Counted from the stretch's first letter, positions 1 to 13,439 are shown. The stretch: DNA of 40,000 bases from Neocallimastix lanati (nom. inval.) (GCA_016946835.1 JACVTC010000083.1:1-40000); one strand, 5' to 3'. Program-made: numbers and translations. Notes: a model not told the origin generated them from the letters alone.

Positions 1-579
1 TTTAGCTTAAGTAGTTTAACTAGTTCCGATCTAAGCTTAGGACTTATATCTAATAGCTGTGTGATGGAGATATTAGCTAGTTTGTTGTTTAAGTCATCAG
101 AGATATCATAACTGTTCTTTCCTTCCATCAAGGCTATATGTTTTTCGTAGATGTCCTTTTAGATTTGACTTCTTCAGCTTTATCACTAGGAAGTTTTCCT
201 TTGTTACTTCTTTAGATTGATCATCTCTTGATGGATGAGTACTTGTTTCAGTTTCTTCTATTTTTCTTTTTCTTTATCTAATTTGGTTTTTCTTTTCACG
301 GACTTGATGGATGGCTGAGCTATCACAGAAAGGTCAATTTCTTCAAGCTTTTCTGTAGTAGTAGGTGTAGACACTGGTGATTCAAACTCCATAGTAGTAT
401 CCTGAGTATTTGTTGCAGCTTTTCCTTTCCTAGATTTTTCTTTGAAGAGTATGGGGTTTCTGCCATACTATTATTCTTTTTCTTTCTTCTACTACCGCTG
501 CCTAATATGTCATTATTTGGAACTAGTGGTAAATGGTTCTTTTCGTTGGTTTGATTAAAGGAAGTTTCCCTTCTTCCTT
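1..579 (-). pseudogene. Frameshifted Gag-to-protease linker of an LTR retrotransposon (runs off left edge)
   Basis: Read on the minus strand downstream of the Gag ORF, this stretch is coding-like but changes frame at least three times. One segment (about 570-440) reads into a Lys/Arg/Asn-rich linker. A second frame (about 440-270) carries a Ser/Thr/Pro/Glu-rich linker ending in a Lys-rich run and a stop. A third frame near 120-1 reads a stretch containing LLDISPKLRSEL, which resembles the short conserved segment just before the retropepsin in some fungal Ty3/gypsy polyproteins. The protease itself would lie beyond base 1. The repeated frame breaks suggest a decayed element rather than a single programmed shift. 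The family assignment of the linker is inference. Confidence 0.55.
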
Positions 580-1452
580 TTACCAGTTTAAAGACTTATT
601 TTCTTTTTGAAGTTGGCCTTTTTCTTCCATCTCTGCTAATTCCCTGAAAGAGTAAGGACATTGGTTTAAGTAGTGTCCCACTTGACCACATTTATAGCAT
701 TTTCTATTATTTTGTTGATGTGTGTTTGAATTATCTTGGCGTCTTCTAGTCTGTTCTTGATTTGACTTCAGTTTATTTTCTTTTACATACCTATAATCGC
801 TTCGGTCGTTATCCCTTGTGTTGTATTTTCGGTTACCAAAGCCCTTGAATGGATGACCTCCGTAGTTGACTTTATAATAATAAGGTTGGTTGGATTGAAA
901 TGTTGCTAAAACAGTTTCAGGCTTACGTAGGAAGTTTTCTTCAGCCCTTTCGGCTAGTTCGGCTTCTTCGAAGGCATCCTCCAGATCATAACACCTTTGG
1001 GTGATTACTTGAGACCTTGCATAAGGTCTACTAGCAATGGATTCAATGTAATCGTCTACCGTAATGAAAGATTGGTATAGTTTGGAAAGACTATTATAAA
1101 GCTTTTTGTACCTCCAGTTAAAGTTTTGAATACTTTCACCCTTTCTGATTCTAAGTTTCTGGAGTCTCTTGCATTTTTCCTGGGGAGTAACTTCAAGTGC
1201 ATCTTCTATAGCCTTTTTCATCTGGTCGATGGATGGATACTTCTTTCCCCCTTCTTCGTCGGTAGTTACTAAGTCTTGTAGTATACCTCTTAGTTTGCCT
1301 TCCACACATTCCATAGCCCAGGAATGTATGTTCATAGGTTCAGTGATGTTTGCTAGTCTCATGATCCTAGCAAATTCATCACCCCAAGAATCCACATCTC
1401 TTGCTGTTTCGTTTAGACGAGGTAGAATCTCTTCGAGTTCCCTGATCTTCAT
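580..1452 (-). CDS. Retrotransposon Gag with CCHC zinc knuckle (290 aa)
   Basis: A 290-residue ORF with a retrotransposon capsid-like helical region (about residues 20-180, with WRYKKLYNSL near 113-122 where Gag proteins carry a conserved aromatic/basic helix). A basic Asn/Gln-rich tail follows, then a CCHC zinc knuckle with C252, C255, H260 and C265 (spacing C-x2-C-x4-H-x4-C). Gag forms the virus-like particle and the knuckle binds genomic RNA. The start follows an A-rich leader, seen as a T run at 1458-1474 on the plus strand. The ORF is intact but the downstream frame is broken (1-579), so the element is probably not autonomous. It is unrelated in sequence to the Gag of the neighbouring chromovirus at 3451. 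Confidence 0.8.
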   Translation of the reverse strand: MKIRELEEILPRLNETARDVDSWGDEFARIMRLANITEPMNIHSWAMECVEGKLRGILQDLVTTDEEGGKKYPSIDQMKKAIEDALEVTPQEKCKRLQKLRIRKGESIQNFNWRYKKLYNSLSKLYQSFITVDDYIESIASRPYARSQVITQRCYDLEDAFEEAELAERAEENFLRKPETVLATFQSNQPYYYKVNYGGHPFKGFGNRKYNTRDNDRSDYRYVKENKLKSNQEQTRRRQDNSNTHQQNNRKCYKCGQVGHYLNQCPYSFRELAEMEEKGQLQKENKSLNW

Positions 1453-2194
1453 TTCTTTAGTTTTTTTTTTTTTTTGTTTTATTTTATTTGCTTTATTATT
1501 ATTATTATTATTTCGTTTATAATATTTTATTTAATCTTCTTTCTTTTTTACTATCTATTAATGTTTCATATTATTATACTTTGGTCCTGCATAGCTCGCC
1601 AGAAATTATGGTACAGGACTTTTGAAATTGATGGATGTATAATAATATATTGGTAAATAGATAGTAGACGTATAAAAATTACGAAAAACTTATACAATAT
1701 TTATTTATTTATTTATTGATTATTTATTAATTTATTTATTTAAAAATTTATTTAACTATATATTATTCATCCATTTATTTATTTGTTCATTTATTTATTT
1801 ATTCCTCCATTACATAAAAAAAAGAAAAGAGAGAGATTTAAAATAATATTATTACAAAATATTTTATAAATTTTGGTAATACATTGATTAGTTAAAAATA
1901 ATTTTGTGTAACAATAAAATAATAATAAAATTTTAGATATGAATATTAATAATAAAAATAATAAAAAATTTATAATATAAAATAAAATTTATCAAATGTA
2001 TAATAAAAATATAATAAGAATATAATAAAATATTTATTTTATAGCAAAATATTAATAATTAATAATATATATATTTATATAATAATAAAGGAAATATTGA
2101 TAAAGTTAATAAAGATAATAATTAATTAATAAAATAGATTTAAAACATATTTATATGGAGAAATATTAAAATTATTATAATTTAAGGTATTTGG
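1453..2194. other. AT-rich stretch; leader of the minus-strand Gag element, then low-complexity sequence
   Basis: Bases 1453-1640 are the presumed 5' leader of the minus-strand Gag element. Within it, 1585-1620 is unusually GC-rich. On the minus strand it contains TGGCGAGC, whose initial TGG is what a tRNA-primed primer-binding site would show, but no LTR end could be confirmed beside it. Bases 1690-1810 are dominated by TTTATTTA repeats. The rest to 2194 is AT-rich with no gene seen. A 7-bp hairpin (GGTATTT/AAATACC) lies at 2186-2203, just at the edge of the chromovirus 5' LTR. Confidence 0.45.
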
Positions 2195-2223
2195 GTAAAT
2201 ACCGTATCAAAAACTAGAAATTA

Positions 2224-2301
2224 GAATGCTGGCATAGTGGTTAGTCACTATGACCTCAGCCTGAACCACTAGGGTTCGACTCACACCTTTACTAAAATTT
2301 T
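2224..2301 (+). promoter_or_regulatory. tRNA-like module with A box and B box in the 5' LTR (putative Pol III promoter)
   Basis: The A box TGGCATAGTGG (2230-2240) fits the tRNA consensus TRGCNNAGYNGG. The B box GGTTCGACTC (2273-2282) fits GGTTCGANTC. Spacing from A-box T to B-box G is 43 nt, as in tRNA genes, and a TTTT at 2298-2301 could terminate transcription. A complete cloverleaf does not form: the T stem and acceptor arms pair poorly. Two mutually exclusive hairpins share the A box: CATAGTG/CACTATG (2233-2239 with 2246-2252) and TAGTGGTT/AACCACTA (2235-2242 with 2264-2271). Function as a Pol III promoter is inference. Confidence 0.6.
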
Positions 2302-2560
2302 ATATCATTTAAATTTTAAAGAATTTTTATACTTCATTTCTGTATTTGTTTCTGTATTTGTTTCTGTATAAATTTCTGTAAAAAATTAACAAAAGAAATT
2401 CTTAGAAATTAATAGAGACAAATCAGATAGAAATTCTATTTTAATTTATCTTTTATCATTATTTCTTTTAGATTCTTTTTAACCGAAAATAATCAATTTT
2501 TATGAAACTTTTTAATGATTTTATGGTTTTAAATTTTTATGGATTTAAATTTTGAAAAAC

Positions 2561-2567
2561 TATAAAT
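2561..2567 (+). promoter_or_regulatory. TATA box of the 5' LTR (Pol II)
   Basis: TATAAAT followed by AGG in an otherwise A/T-homopolymer context. It is duplicated at 8336-8342 in the 3' LTR. Genomic RNA probably starts 30-60 bases downstream, which includes 2613. Confidence 0.6.
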
Positions 2568-2803
2568 AGGAGTGAATTTCGCAGCCAAAAAAAAAAATAT
2601 TTTTTAAAAATTGTGTTTTTATTAATTATTGAATTAATTAATAAGTAATTCGAAATATTACAATAATTAATCTTTATAATTAATATTTTTAAATTTCTTA
2701 ATTAATAAAACTATATTTTAAAAAACCAAATTACTTATTAATCAAAAAGTGCTTACCTATTGTGTTACACTCTTTAAAACACGGATATTCCAATATTCGT
2801 TAC

Positions 2804-2814
2804 AATAAAAACAC
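2804..2814 (+). other. Candidate self-priming primer-binding site
   Basis: AATAAAAACAC at the LTR/internal junction is the exact reverse complement of GTGTTTTTATT at 2613-2623 inside the LTR, 46-52 bases after the TATA box. No TGG-type tRNA primer-binding site follows the LTR. In Tf1-type elements the first 11 bases of the transcript fold back and prime at a site next to the LTR, and the same geometry is seen here. The match begins on the last base of the LTR and has mismatches on both sides. Confidence 0.5.
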
Positions 2815-2850
2815 CACTAAACTAAGCACAATACCTTTGCACTTTTACTC

Positions 2851-3056
2851 TTTTTGGAACCCCGTTAAGGAATCCCATTTTCTACTACTATTTTTGGAAC
2901 ACCGTTAAGGAATCCCATTTACTACTATTCTTTTTTGGAACCCCGTTAAGGAATCCCATTCTCTACTACTCTTTTTGGAACCCCGTTAAGTAATCCCATT
3001 CTCTATTACTCTTTTTGGAACCCCGTTAAGGAATCCCATTTTCTACTATTTTTGAA
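2851..3056 (+). repeat. Five tandem ~40-bp repeats in the chromovirus leader
   Basis: Units start near 2851, 2891, 2932, 2972 and 3012. Each carries TTTTTGGAACCCCGTTAAGG followed by AATCCCATT and a CTACTA-type tail, with one or two substitutions per copy. The array is within the untranslated leader between the LTR and the Gag-Pol start. Confidence 0.85.
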
Positions 3057-3088
3057 ACCACTTACCAAGACTATAAATTTTTCTACCA

Positions 3089-3106
3089 AAATTCATGCAT
3101 GAATTT
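3089..3106. other. 18-bp perfect palindrome in the chromovirus leader
   Basis: The sequence is AAATTCATG followed by its own reverse complement, centred on ATGCAT. A GC-containing palindrome in a retroelement leader could serve genomic RNA dimerisation. That role is inference. Confidence 0.45.
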
Positions 3107-3283
3107 ATAAATTCAATCGGAACCCTTGAATTTTACTATATATTAAAATTATTAATATTTTCAATAATCCATATAACCATCCTTGAAATTAAAATTATTT
3201 ATATTGAAATTAAATATTTACTTCTTCTAATAATTAATTATATTGTATATTTATTATTCAATCAAAATCAATAATTATAATAA

Positions 3284-7650
<4,367 letters not shown>

Positions 7651-7969
7651 ATATAAATCATTTAATCAAAAATAAATTTTATTTCATCAAAGTACTATTA
7701 ATCATTCTAACTTATGATTATTTTAAAAAAAAAAAAAAAAAAAAAAATTATTTTATATTATTCAAAAACATTTATTCTAGATAGTTTTATTTTTATACTT
7801 TATTTTTAAAACTTAAAATTCATGTAATTTTTATTATTCAATGTATTAATTAAATTATCACTCCTATAAGTATTTTAGTTATAGTTTATTATTATAAAAG
7901 TTAGAATTAGAAATAGTTTAGATTTAAAGCAAAAGATTCGTCTGGCATCCGAATCCTAGAGGAGGACCA
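7651..7969 (+). other. Chromovirus 3' untranslated segment with hairpins and polypurine tract
   Basis: AT-rich sequence with an A run at 7725-7747. The last 40 bases are less AT-rich: GATTCG (7935-7940), CGAATC (7950-7955) and then the polypurine tract AGAGGAGGA (7958-7966), followed by CCA and the LTR start TG at 7970-7971. The tract primes plus-strand DNA synthesis. AAGATTCGT (7933-7941) can also pair with ACGAATCTT (7974-7982) inside the LTR. Confidence 0.7.
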
Positions 7970-8579
7970 TGTAACGAATCTTAAAAAACTAGAAATTAGA
8001 ATGCTGGCATAGTGGTTAGTCACTATGACCTCAGCCTGAACCACTAGGGTTCGACTCACACCTTTACTAAAATTTTATATCATTTAAATTTTAAAGAATT
8101 TTTATACTTCATTTCTGTATTTGTTTCTGTATTTGTTTCTGTATAAATTTCTGTAAAAAATTAACAAAAGAAATTCTTAGAAATTAATAGAAACAAATCA
8201 GATAGAAATTCTATTTTAATTTATCTTTTATCATTATTTCTTTTAGATTCTTTTTAACCGAAAATAATCAATTTTTATGAAACTTTTTAATGATTTTATG
8301 GTTTTAAATTTTTATGGATTTAAATTTTGAAAAACTATAAATAGGAGTGAATTTCGCAGCCAAAAAAAAAAATATTTTTTAAAAATTGTGTTTTTATTAA
8401 TTATTGAATTAATTAATAAGTAATTCGAAATATTACAATAATTAATCTTTATAATTAATATTTTTAAATTTCTTAATTAATAAAACTATATTTTAAAAAA
8501 CCAAATTACTTATTAATCAAAAAGTGCTTACCTATTGTGTTACACTCTTTAAAACACGGATATTCCAATATTCGTTACA
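7970..8579 (+). repeat. 3' LTR of the chromovirus
   Basis: It starts TGTAACGAAT and ends ATTCGTTACA, a perfect 10-bp terminal inverted repeat with the canonical TG..CA ends, directly after the polypurine tract. It repeats the tRNA-like module (A box 8005-8015, B box 8048-8057), TATA box (8336-8342) and self-primer sequence (8388-8398). Bases just outside (8580-8584, ATAGT) have no matching duplication upstream of the 5' LTR. Confidence 0.9.
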
Positions 8580-9739
8580 ATAGTAAATATTTTTTTTTAA
8601 ATATGATAATAAAATGTAGAAAGGCTTTACATATTTATTTTTTTTCAAAAAGTATAAATAAGTGAAGTTTTTCAATAATTAAAATGTAGACAGAAAAATA
8701 TTAAAAATAAATCATTAAATAAAATTCTAATAAAACCCGAACCATAACAGTTATGAGTTTCGTTACACATTCAATGAAAAGAATATAAAAATCTGTAACA
8801 GTATTACACAACTTGATGACAATATGGAATTATGGCATCGTCGATTAGGGCACTTCAACATAGATATGATTAAAGACAAATTAAAAAATATAAAGATTGA
8901 TGAAAAATGTGAAGTGTGCCTTCGTTCAAAATTTAGAAATAAACCATATAAAAGCTCTATAAATAGAGCTAATGAACCCTTTGAGCTTATCCACATGGAT
9001 ACTATTATTGTACCTAATTCATCTATATATGGAAATAAATTTATTTTTACAATTCTTGACGATTACTCACGATACGGATGGGTATTTTGTCTAAAATCCA
9101 AAAGTGAAATATTCAATACTTTCACTATTTGGTATAACAAAGTCAAGAATATTCATAATAAAAACATCAAATATATACGTTCCGATAACGGAACTGAATT
9201 TAAAAATAATAATTTTTCTAATTTCTGTAATAAAGAAGGTATAATTCAACAATTTACAGTCCCTTACAACCCACAACAAAATGGTCGTTCTGAACGTTTC
9301 AATGGAACTCTTATATTTGCCGCTACTGCTATGCTCAGAGATGCTAAATTGCATCATAAATTTTGGGAAGATGCTGTATACACAGCTAATTATATACACA
9401 ATAGGATACCCCATAAAGGTATCAATAATCAGGTTCCATTTGAAATTCTTTACAATAACAAGGTTGATTATAATAAATTCAAAGTTTTCGGATGTAAAGT
9501 TTTTTTCTTTGTCCCCAAGCAATTTAGAAAGAAATTTAGTGACACTACTCTTCAAGGTATATTCTTAGGATACGACGACGTCAACCACACGGCCTTCAAG
9601 ATTTTCGATCCTCTCAATAATAAAATTATTCTTTCTAGAGCTGTTTCTTTCCTGGAAAATCACCCTGGTAATATTGCCTCTCCCTCGTCTCCTCCTGATA
9701 TTGTTGATTTTTACGACTTTACTGAAGTCGGGGGAATGA

Positions 9740-10790
9740 ATATAATAATAATTTGGACTTCAATAAAGATAATTTATATGATTTAAATAATATTTACGAA
9801 AAAAAAGATGTATCCGGTAATAATGACAGTTATAATAACAGTAATAATAATAATACTAATAATTCATTTTTAGATAAGAATATTAGTTCAAATTATAACA
9901 CAAGCAATATCAATAATAATTTTAATTTACGTGACTACAATAACAATCTGAATTTATTCAATAATTATAATAATAATAATAATAATTTAAATGAAAATAA
10001 TTTACAAGATTTTAATAATTTTTATCCAAATAATAATTTTTATCCAAATAATATTTATCCTAACACTCCTAATAATTTTATAAATCCTTTTCAAATTTTT
10101 CAATATCCATTTTATTTTAATCCAAACATTCAAAATTGTCCACTTCCAAAATTTAATAATTTAAATAATTATAATTATTACCCTAACCCTAACATTTATG
10201 CGATAAATTCTGAACAAGAAAAATTAAAAGATTTAAATAATTCAAATAATTTAGACAATTCAAATGATCAAAACCCTTTTTCAATCTTTAATGCTCAAAA
10301 TAAAAATTATCAAAATGATAATTATAATTCAAACGTAAATATTTCACAGAACAAAAGTAATGAGGAGAATGTAAGTGACCAAAGGGTAAACAAAAAAAAT
10401 AGTAAATTAAATGATAATAAAACTTCAAATGAAGTGTTGAAATTAAGCGAAAAATCAAAGGATATTAAAAATATTATTAAAGATAAGATAAATTTAATTG
10501 AGGATAACCAAAATAAAAATGAAAACCTAAAATACAATTTAAATAATAAAAATAATGATAATAACAAAAAAATTATAAATGATCATAATTTAAGTAATCT
10601 TGATAATATTGATAATGATGATGACATAAAAAATATTTCAAATAAATTAAATTTAAATGAAAATAATCAATTGGAAAATTTAATTTTAAATGAGAATTAT
10701 GAAAACAATAATATAAATAAGTCACAATATTCAAAGAAAAGAAAGTCTACAGGTATAAATGGAAATATAACTAAAAAATCAAAATACTTA
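9740..10790 (+). other. Asn-rich linker between copia integrase and RT
   Basis: About 330 codons, dominated by Asn with Lys, Asp, Tyr and Ser, open in one frame. It contains repeated NNFYPNN-type units near 10010-10060. Copia elements normally have a shorter Ser/Pro-rich linker here. The AAT/AAC-rich codons match the Asn-rich style of the host proteins in this window (PSO2, SAC3). Confidence 0.7.
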
Positions 10791-11099
10791 AACTCAGCCG
10801 AAATAATTAAAAAGGTAACATACTATTCAGAATTAGAATTAAGAGAACCACAACAATTTAATGATATTTATAAGAAAAGGGACAAATTAGAATGGTTAAA
10901 AGCAGTAAATAATGAATTGGAGAATATGAGAAGTCTAAAAGTGTACAAATTAGTAAATAAGGTTCCTTCCAATGCAAATATAATAACTACACGGTGGGTA
11001 TATACTTATAAACGAGATTCTCAAGGAAACATAATAAAAAGAAAAGCTAGACTTGTTGCTCGCGGGTTTACTCAAATAGAAGGTACGGACTATACATAT

Positions 11100-11868
11100 T
11101 GTAAAGATATTATTAATATCTTTATAAATTTTAATTAAATTTAATCATAAATTTAAGTAAAATTGAAATAAATCTATTAAAAATCACGTGTATAAAATTA
11201 TTGCAAATAATTTTAAACAAAACTTCGACTTCTTCCCAATCATATTAATAAATTAAAAATTTCTCTTGTGAAACTAGTAATTGAAAATCATTTCTTTTTA
11301 TGTAATTTAATTTAAATAATAAGAGTTAAGGTTTTTTACAAGATAAATTAACAACATGAAACTATGCAATTAGTCATGTTGAAACTTGCGGCATTTTATG
11401 CTAAAATCATATTAAATAATTATAACAACTTTTATATTAATTTTAAATAGAAAATATAATAAGAATTTATTAATAATATTTAAATAATAAATAAATAATA
11501 AATGAGCTCGGTTGAAATTGTTTATACTTATTTTAGTTATTAATTATAATTCTCTTTATTTAGTAATAGTTAATTATTTATTATTAGTTTAGGTTAGTAT
11601 TGTTTTTAAATAAATAGTTAGATAATATAATTCAATAGGAATTATATATTCTAAATGTAATAAGATAAAAATATAAATAGTTAACCAAATTTCATGTATT
11701 TTAATCGATGTAATTGTTATTAACGATTTATTGTTAATAACACTAATAATTAATAAAGATTATTTTAAAATCTAAATATAATAAAACTTATTTGTTTATA
11801 AAACATTTTTGTGTTATTTAGTGTTATTATAATTTTTGACTTATAATCTATTTTTTAAATCAAAACTT
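11100..11868. mobile_element. Unclassified ~770-bp insertion in copia RT with 9-bp target duplication
   Basis: TATACATAT occurs at 11091-11099 and again at 11869-11877. Removing the segment and one copy restores a continuous copia RT reading across GTDYTY-TFSPTL. The insert has no long ORF. It contains several inverted repeats: AAAGATATTA/TAATATCTTT near 11103-11123, CAACATGA/TCATGTTG at 11352-11359 and 11374-11381, and GTTATTAAC/GTTAATAAC at 11716-11724 and 11733-11741. No clear terminal inverted repeat was seen. Nine-base duplications are typical of Mutator-like elements, so a degraded non-autonomous MULE is possible. Confidence 0.6.
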
Positions 11869-12912
11869 TATACATATACCTTCTCTCCAACACTTAGACA
11901 AGATTCCCTAAGAATATTATCAGCTTATGCCGCGCAAAATAATTACGAAATACATCAATTAGATGTGAAAGCAGCATACTTAAATGCTGACTTGGAAGAA
12001 GAAATATACATGGAAGCACCAGAAGGAGATGATAATTATAAGAAAAAATATTGGAAACTGAATAAAGCTCTCTATGGACTGAAGCAAGCTGGACGTGCCT
12101 GGAATAATACATTTAATGAAGTGATGACAGAATTCAACTTCATTAGATTAAAAAGTGAACCATGCGTTTATGTGAAAAAGAATAGAGAAGGTAATGTAAC
12201 TTGCTTATTGGCTGTTTATGTAGATGATATTCTCATAACCGGTATTAAAGATGAAATATTAAAAGCTAAAGAATGCATAAAAAGTAAATTTAATATTACT
12301 GATGTAGGTAAGGCAGATTATATGATAGGTTTTAAATTTGAAAAACAAAATGATGGTTACTTAATCCATCAAGAAAAATATCTTAAAGATATTTTAAAAA
12401 GATTTAATATTGAAAAATATACACCATGTTCAAATATGGTGCCAATAATAAATGAAGAATTACGAAAAAGAAGGTTTGATGAAAATCTATATAGGCAAGC
12501 TATAGGATGTTTGTTATACTTAGCTGGATGTACTAGGCCGGATATACTATTTGCTGTTAATAAAGCTTCTAGACGCACACACAAGTAATCCGAATTTAGA
12601 AGATTGGATTAATGTTATAAAAATTTTCAGGTATTTAAAAGGTCATCCTAGATATGGTTTAAAATTTAAAAATAGTAATACATTTGACATCTATGTTGAT
12701 GCAGATTATGGCGGAGACACTGAAACTAGGAAGTCAACAACAGGGTATATAATCATGATGAATGGAGCACCAACAAGTTGGTATTCAAAACTACAAAATT
12801 GTGTATCAACTTCTACTATGGAAAGCGAATATTATGCTATAGATGAATGTGCAAAACATTGTTTATGGTATAAAAATATTTTTAAAGAACTTAATATGAA
12901 CATAAAATATCA

Positions 12913-13439
12913 AAATGATAAAGGATGTAAGGTTCGGTTCCTTAATACACTCACGTGATCTACCAATTGATATACGGGGGAAGTTGCATTACGCCATTTT
13001 CACGTGATATATATTAATATGTGGCTATAGATATTTTATGCTACATAATATTATTTTATTGTATTATTTTATTATTTCAAATTTTAAATTAATTATTAAG
13101 TGAATAATTAAATAAATCATATAATGGTTAGATTTTATGATTTTAATTCTTTTATTTAAATGCTATTAATAAAAAAATTATATAAAAATATAAATGTTAT
13201 TAAAAATATAAATATTATTAATAATAATTCTTTTATTTAAATGTTATTAAAAAAAATAATAATTATAATGATAAAATTATTAATTATAGAGACGTATTTG
13301 AATATTTATTTAAACTGTATAAATTTAATAAGCTTTATAAAATAAATTTTTGAATGACAGAATTCTGATTATTTCGTTTGGTTATTCCTCATTTTTTAAT
13401 TATTTATTATAAAATAATATTATATTATATTATTTAAAT
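12913..13439. other. AT-rich spacer after the copia relic, with a tRNA-like fragment
   Basis: The first ~90 bases are less AT-rich. On the plus strand 12931-12945 has a T-arm-like hairpin (TAAGG/CCTTA around TTCGGTT). On the minus strand about 12960-12985 reads like a tRNA D arm (ATCAATTGGTAGAT). CACGTGAT occurs twice, near 12952 and 13001. The remainder to 13439 is AT-rich with no gene seen. Confidence 0.35.

Larger units (their letters stand above)
2195..2804 (+). repeat. 5' LTR of the chromovirus
   Basis: It matches the 3' LTR base for base from 2209 to 2807 except at 2415, with a constant offset of 5775. It ends in ATTCGTTACA like the 3' copy. Its first ~14 bases differ from the TGTAACGAATCTT start of the 3' LTR, so its left edge is set by length only. 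It contains, in order, a tRNA-like module (2224-2301), four short TTCTGTA repeats (2337-2380), a TATA box (2561-2567) and the putative self-primer (2613-2623). Confidence 0.85.
8741..12912 (+). pseudogene. Ty1/copia retrotransposon, truncated and broken (integrase, RT, RNase H)
   Basis: Copia order is preserved: pre-integrase zinc motif, integrase, linker, RT, RNase H. Gag and protease are missing. Integrase (8741-9735) has W-H-x-R-LGH and CEVC ligands with catalytic D in HMDT, D in RSDNGTEF and E in GRSERFNG. A 1-2 nt indel in a G5 run near 9735-9739 throws the frame, which resumes with a ~330-residue Asn-rich linker (9740-10790). The RT N-terminus ends at GTDYTY (11099), is interrupted by a ~770-bp insertion, and resumes at 11869 with YTYTFSPTL through YVDDIL. 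Another frameshift near 12585 precedes RNase H (VDADYGG, TESEYYA-like STMESEYYA). Homology stops at about 12912. No copia LTR was recognised. Confidence 0.88.

Noticed and set aside
540-600. Programmed -1 frameshift between Gag and Pol of the minus-strand element
   Set aside because: Further frame changes follow within 450 bases, so decay explains it better.
1169-1656. Plus-strand frames opposite the Gag ORF
   Set aside because: Antisense shadows of Gag and its T-rich leader.
2224-2301. A functional host tRNA gene
   Set aside because: The acceptor and T stems do not pair and no anticodon arm forms; only the promoter boxes are convincing.
10182-10195. Telomere-like CCCTAACCCTAA
   Set aside because: Only two units, within the coding Asn/Pro/Tyr linker of the copia element (YYPNPNIY); coincidence of codons.
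11100-11876. Spliceosomal intron in copia RT (GTAAAG after TATACATATT)
   Set aside because: No AG acceptor lies where the protein resumes, and the 9-bp direct repeat at both edges explains the join as an insertion.
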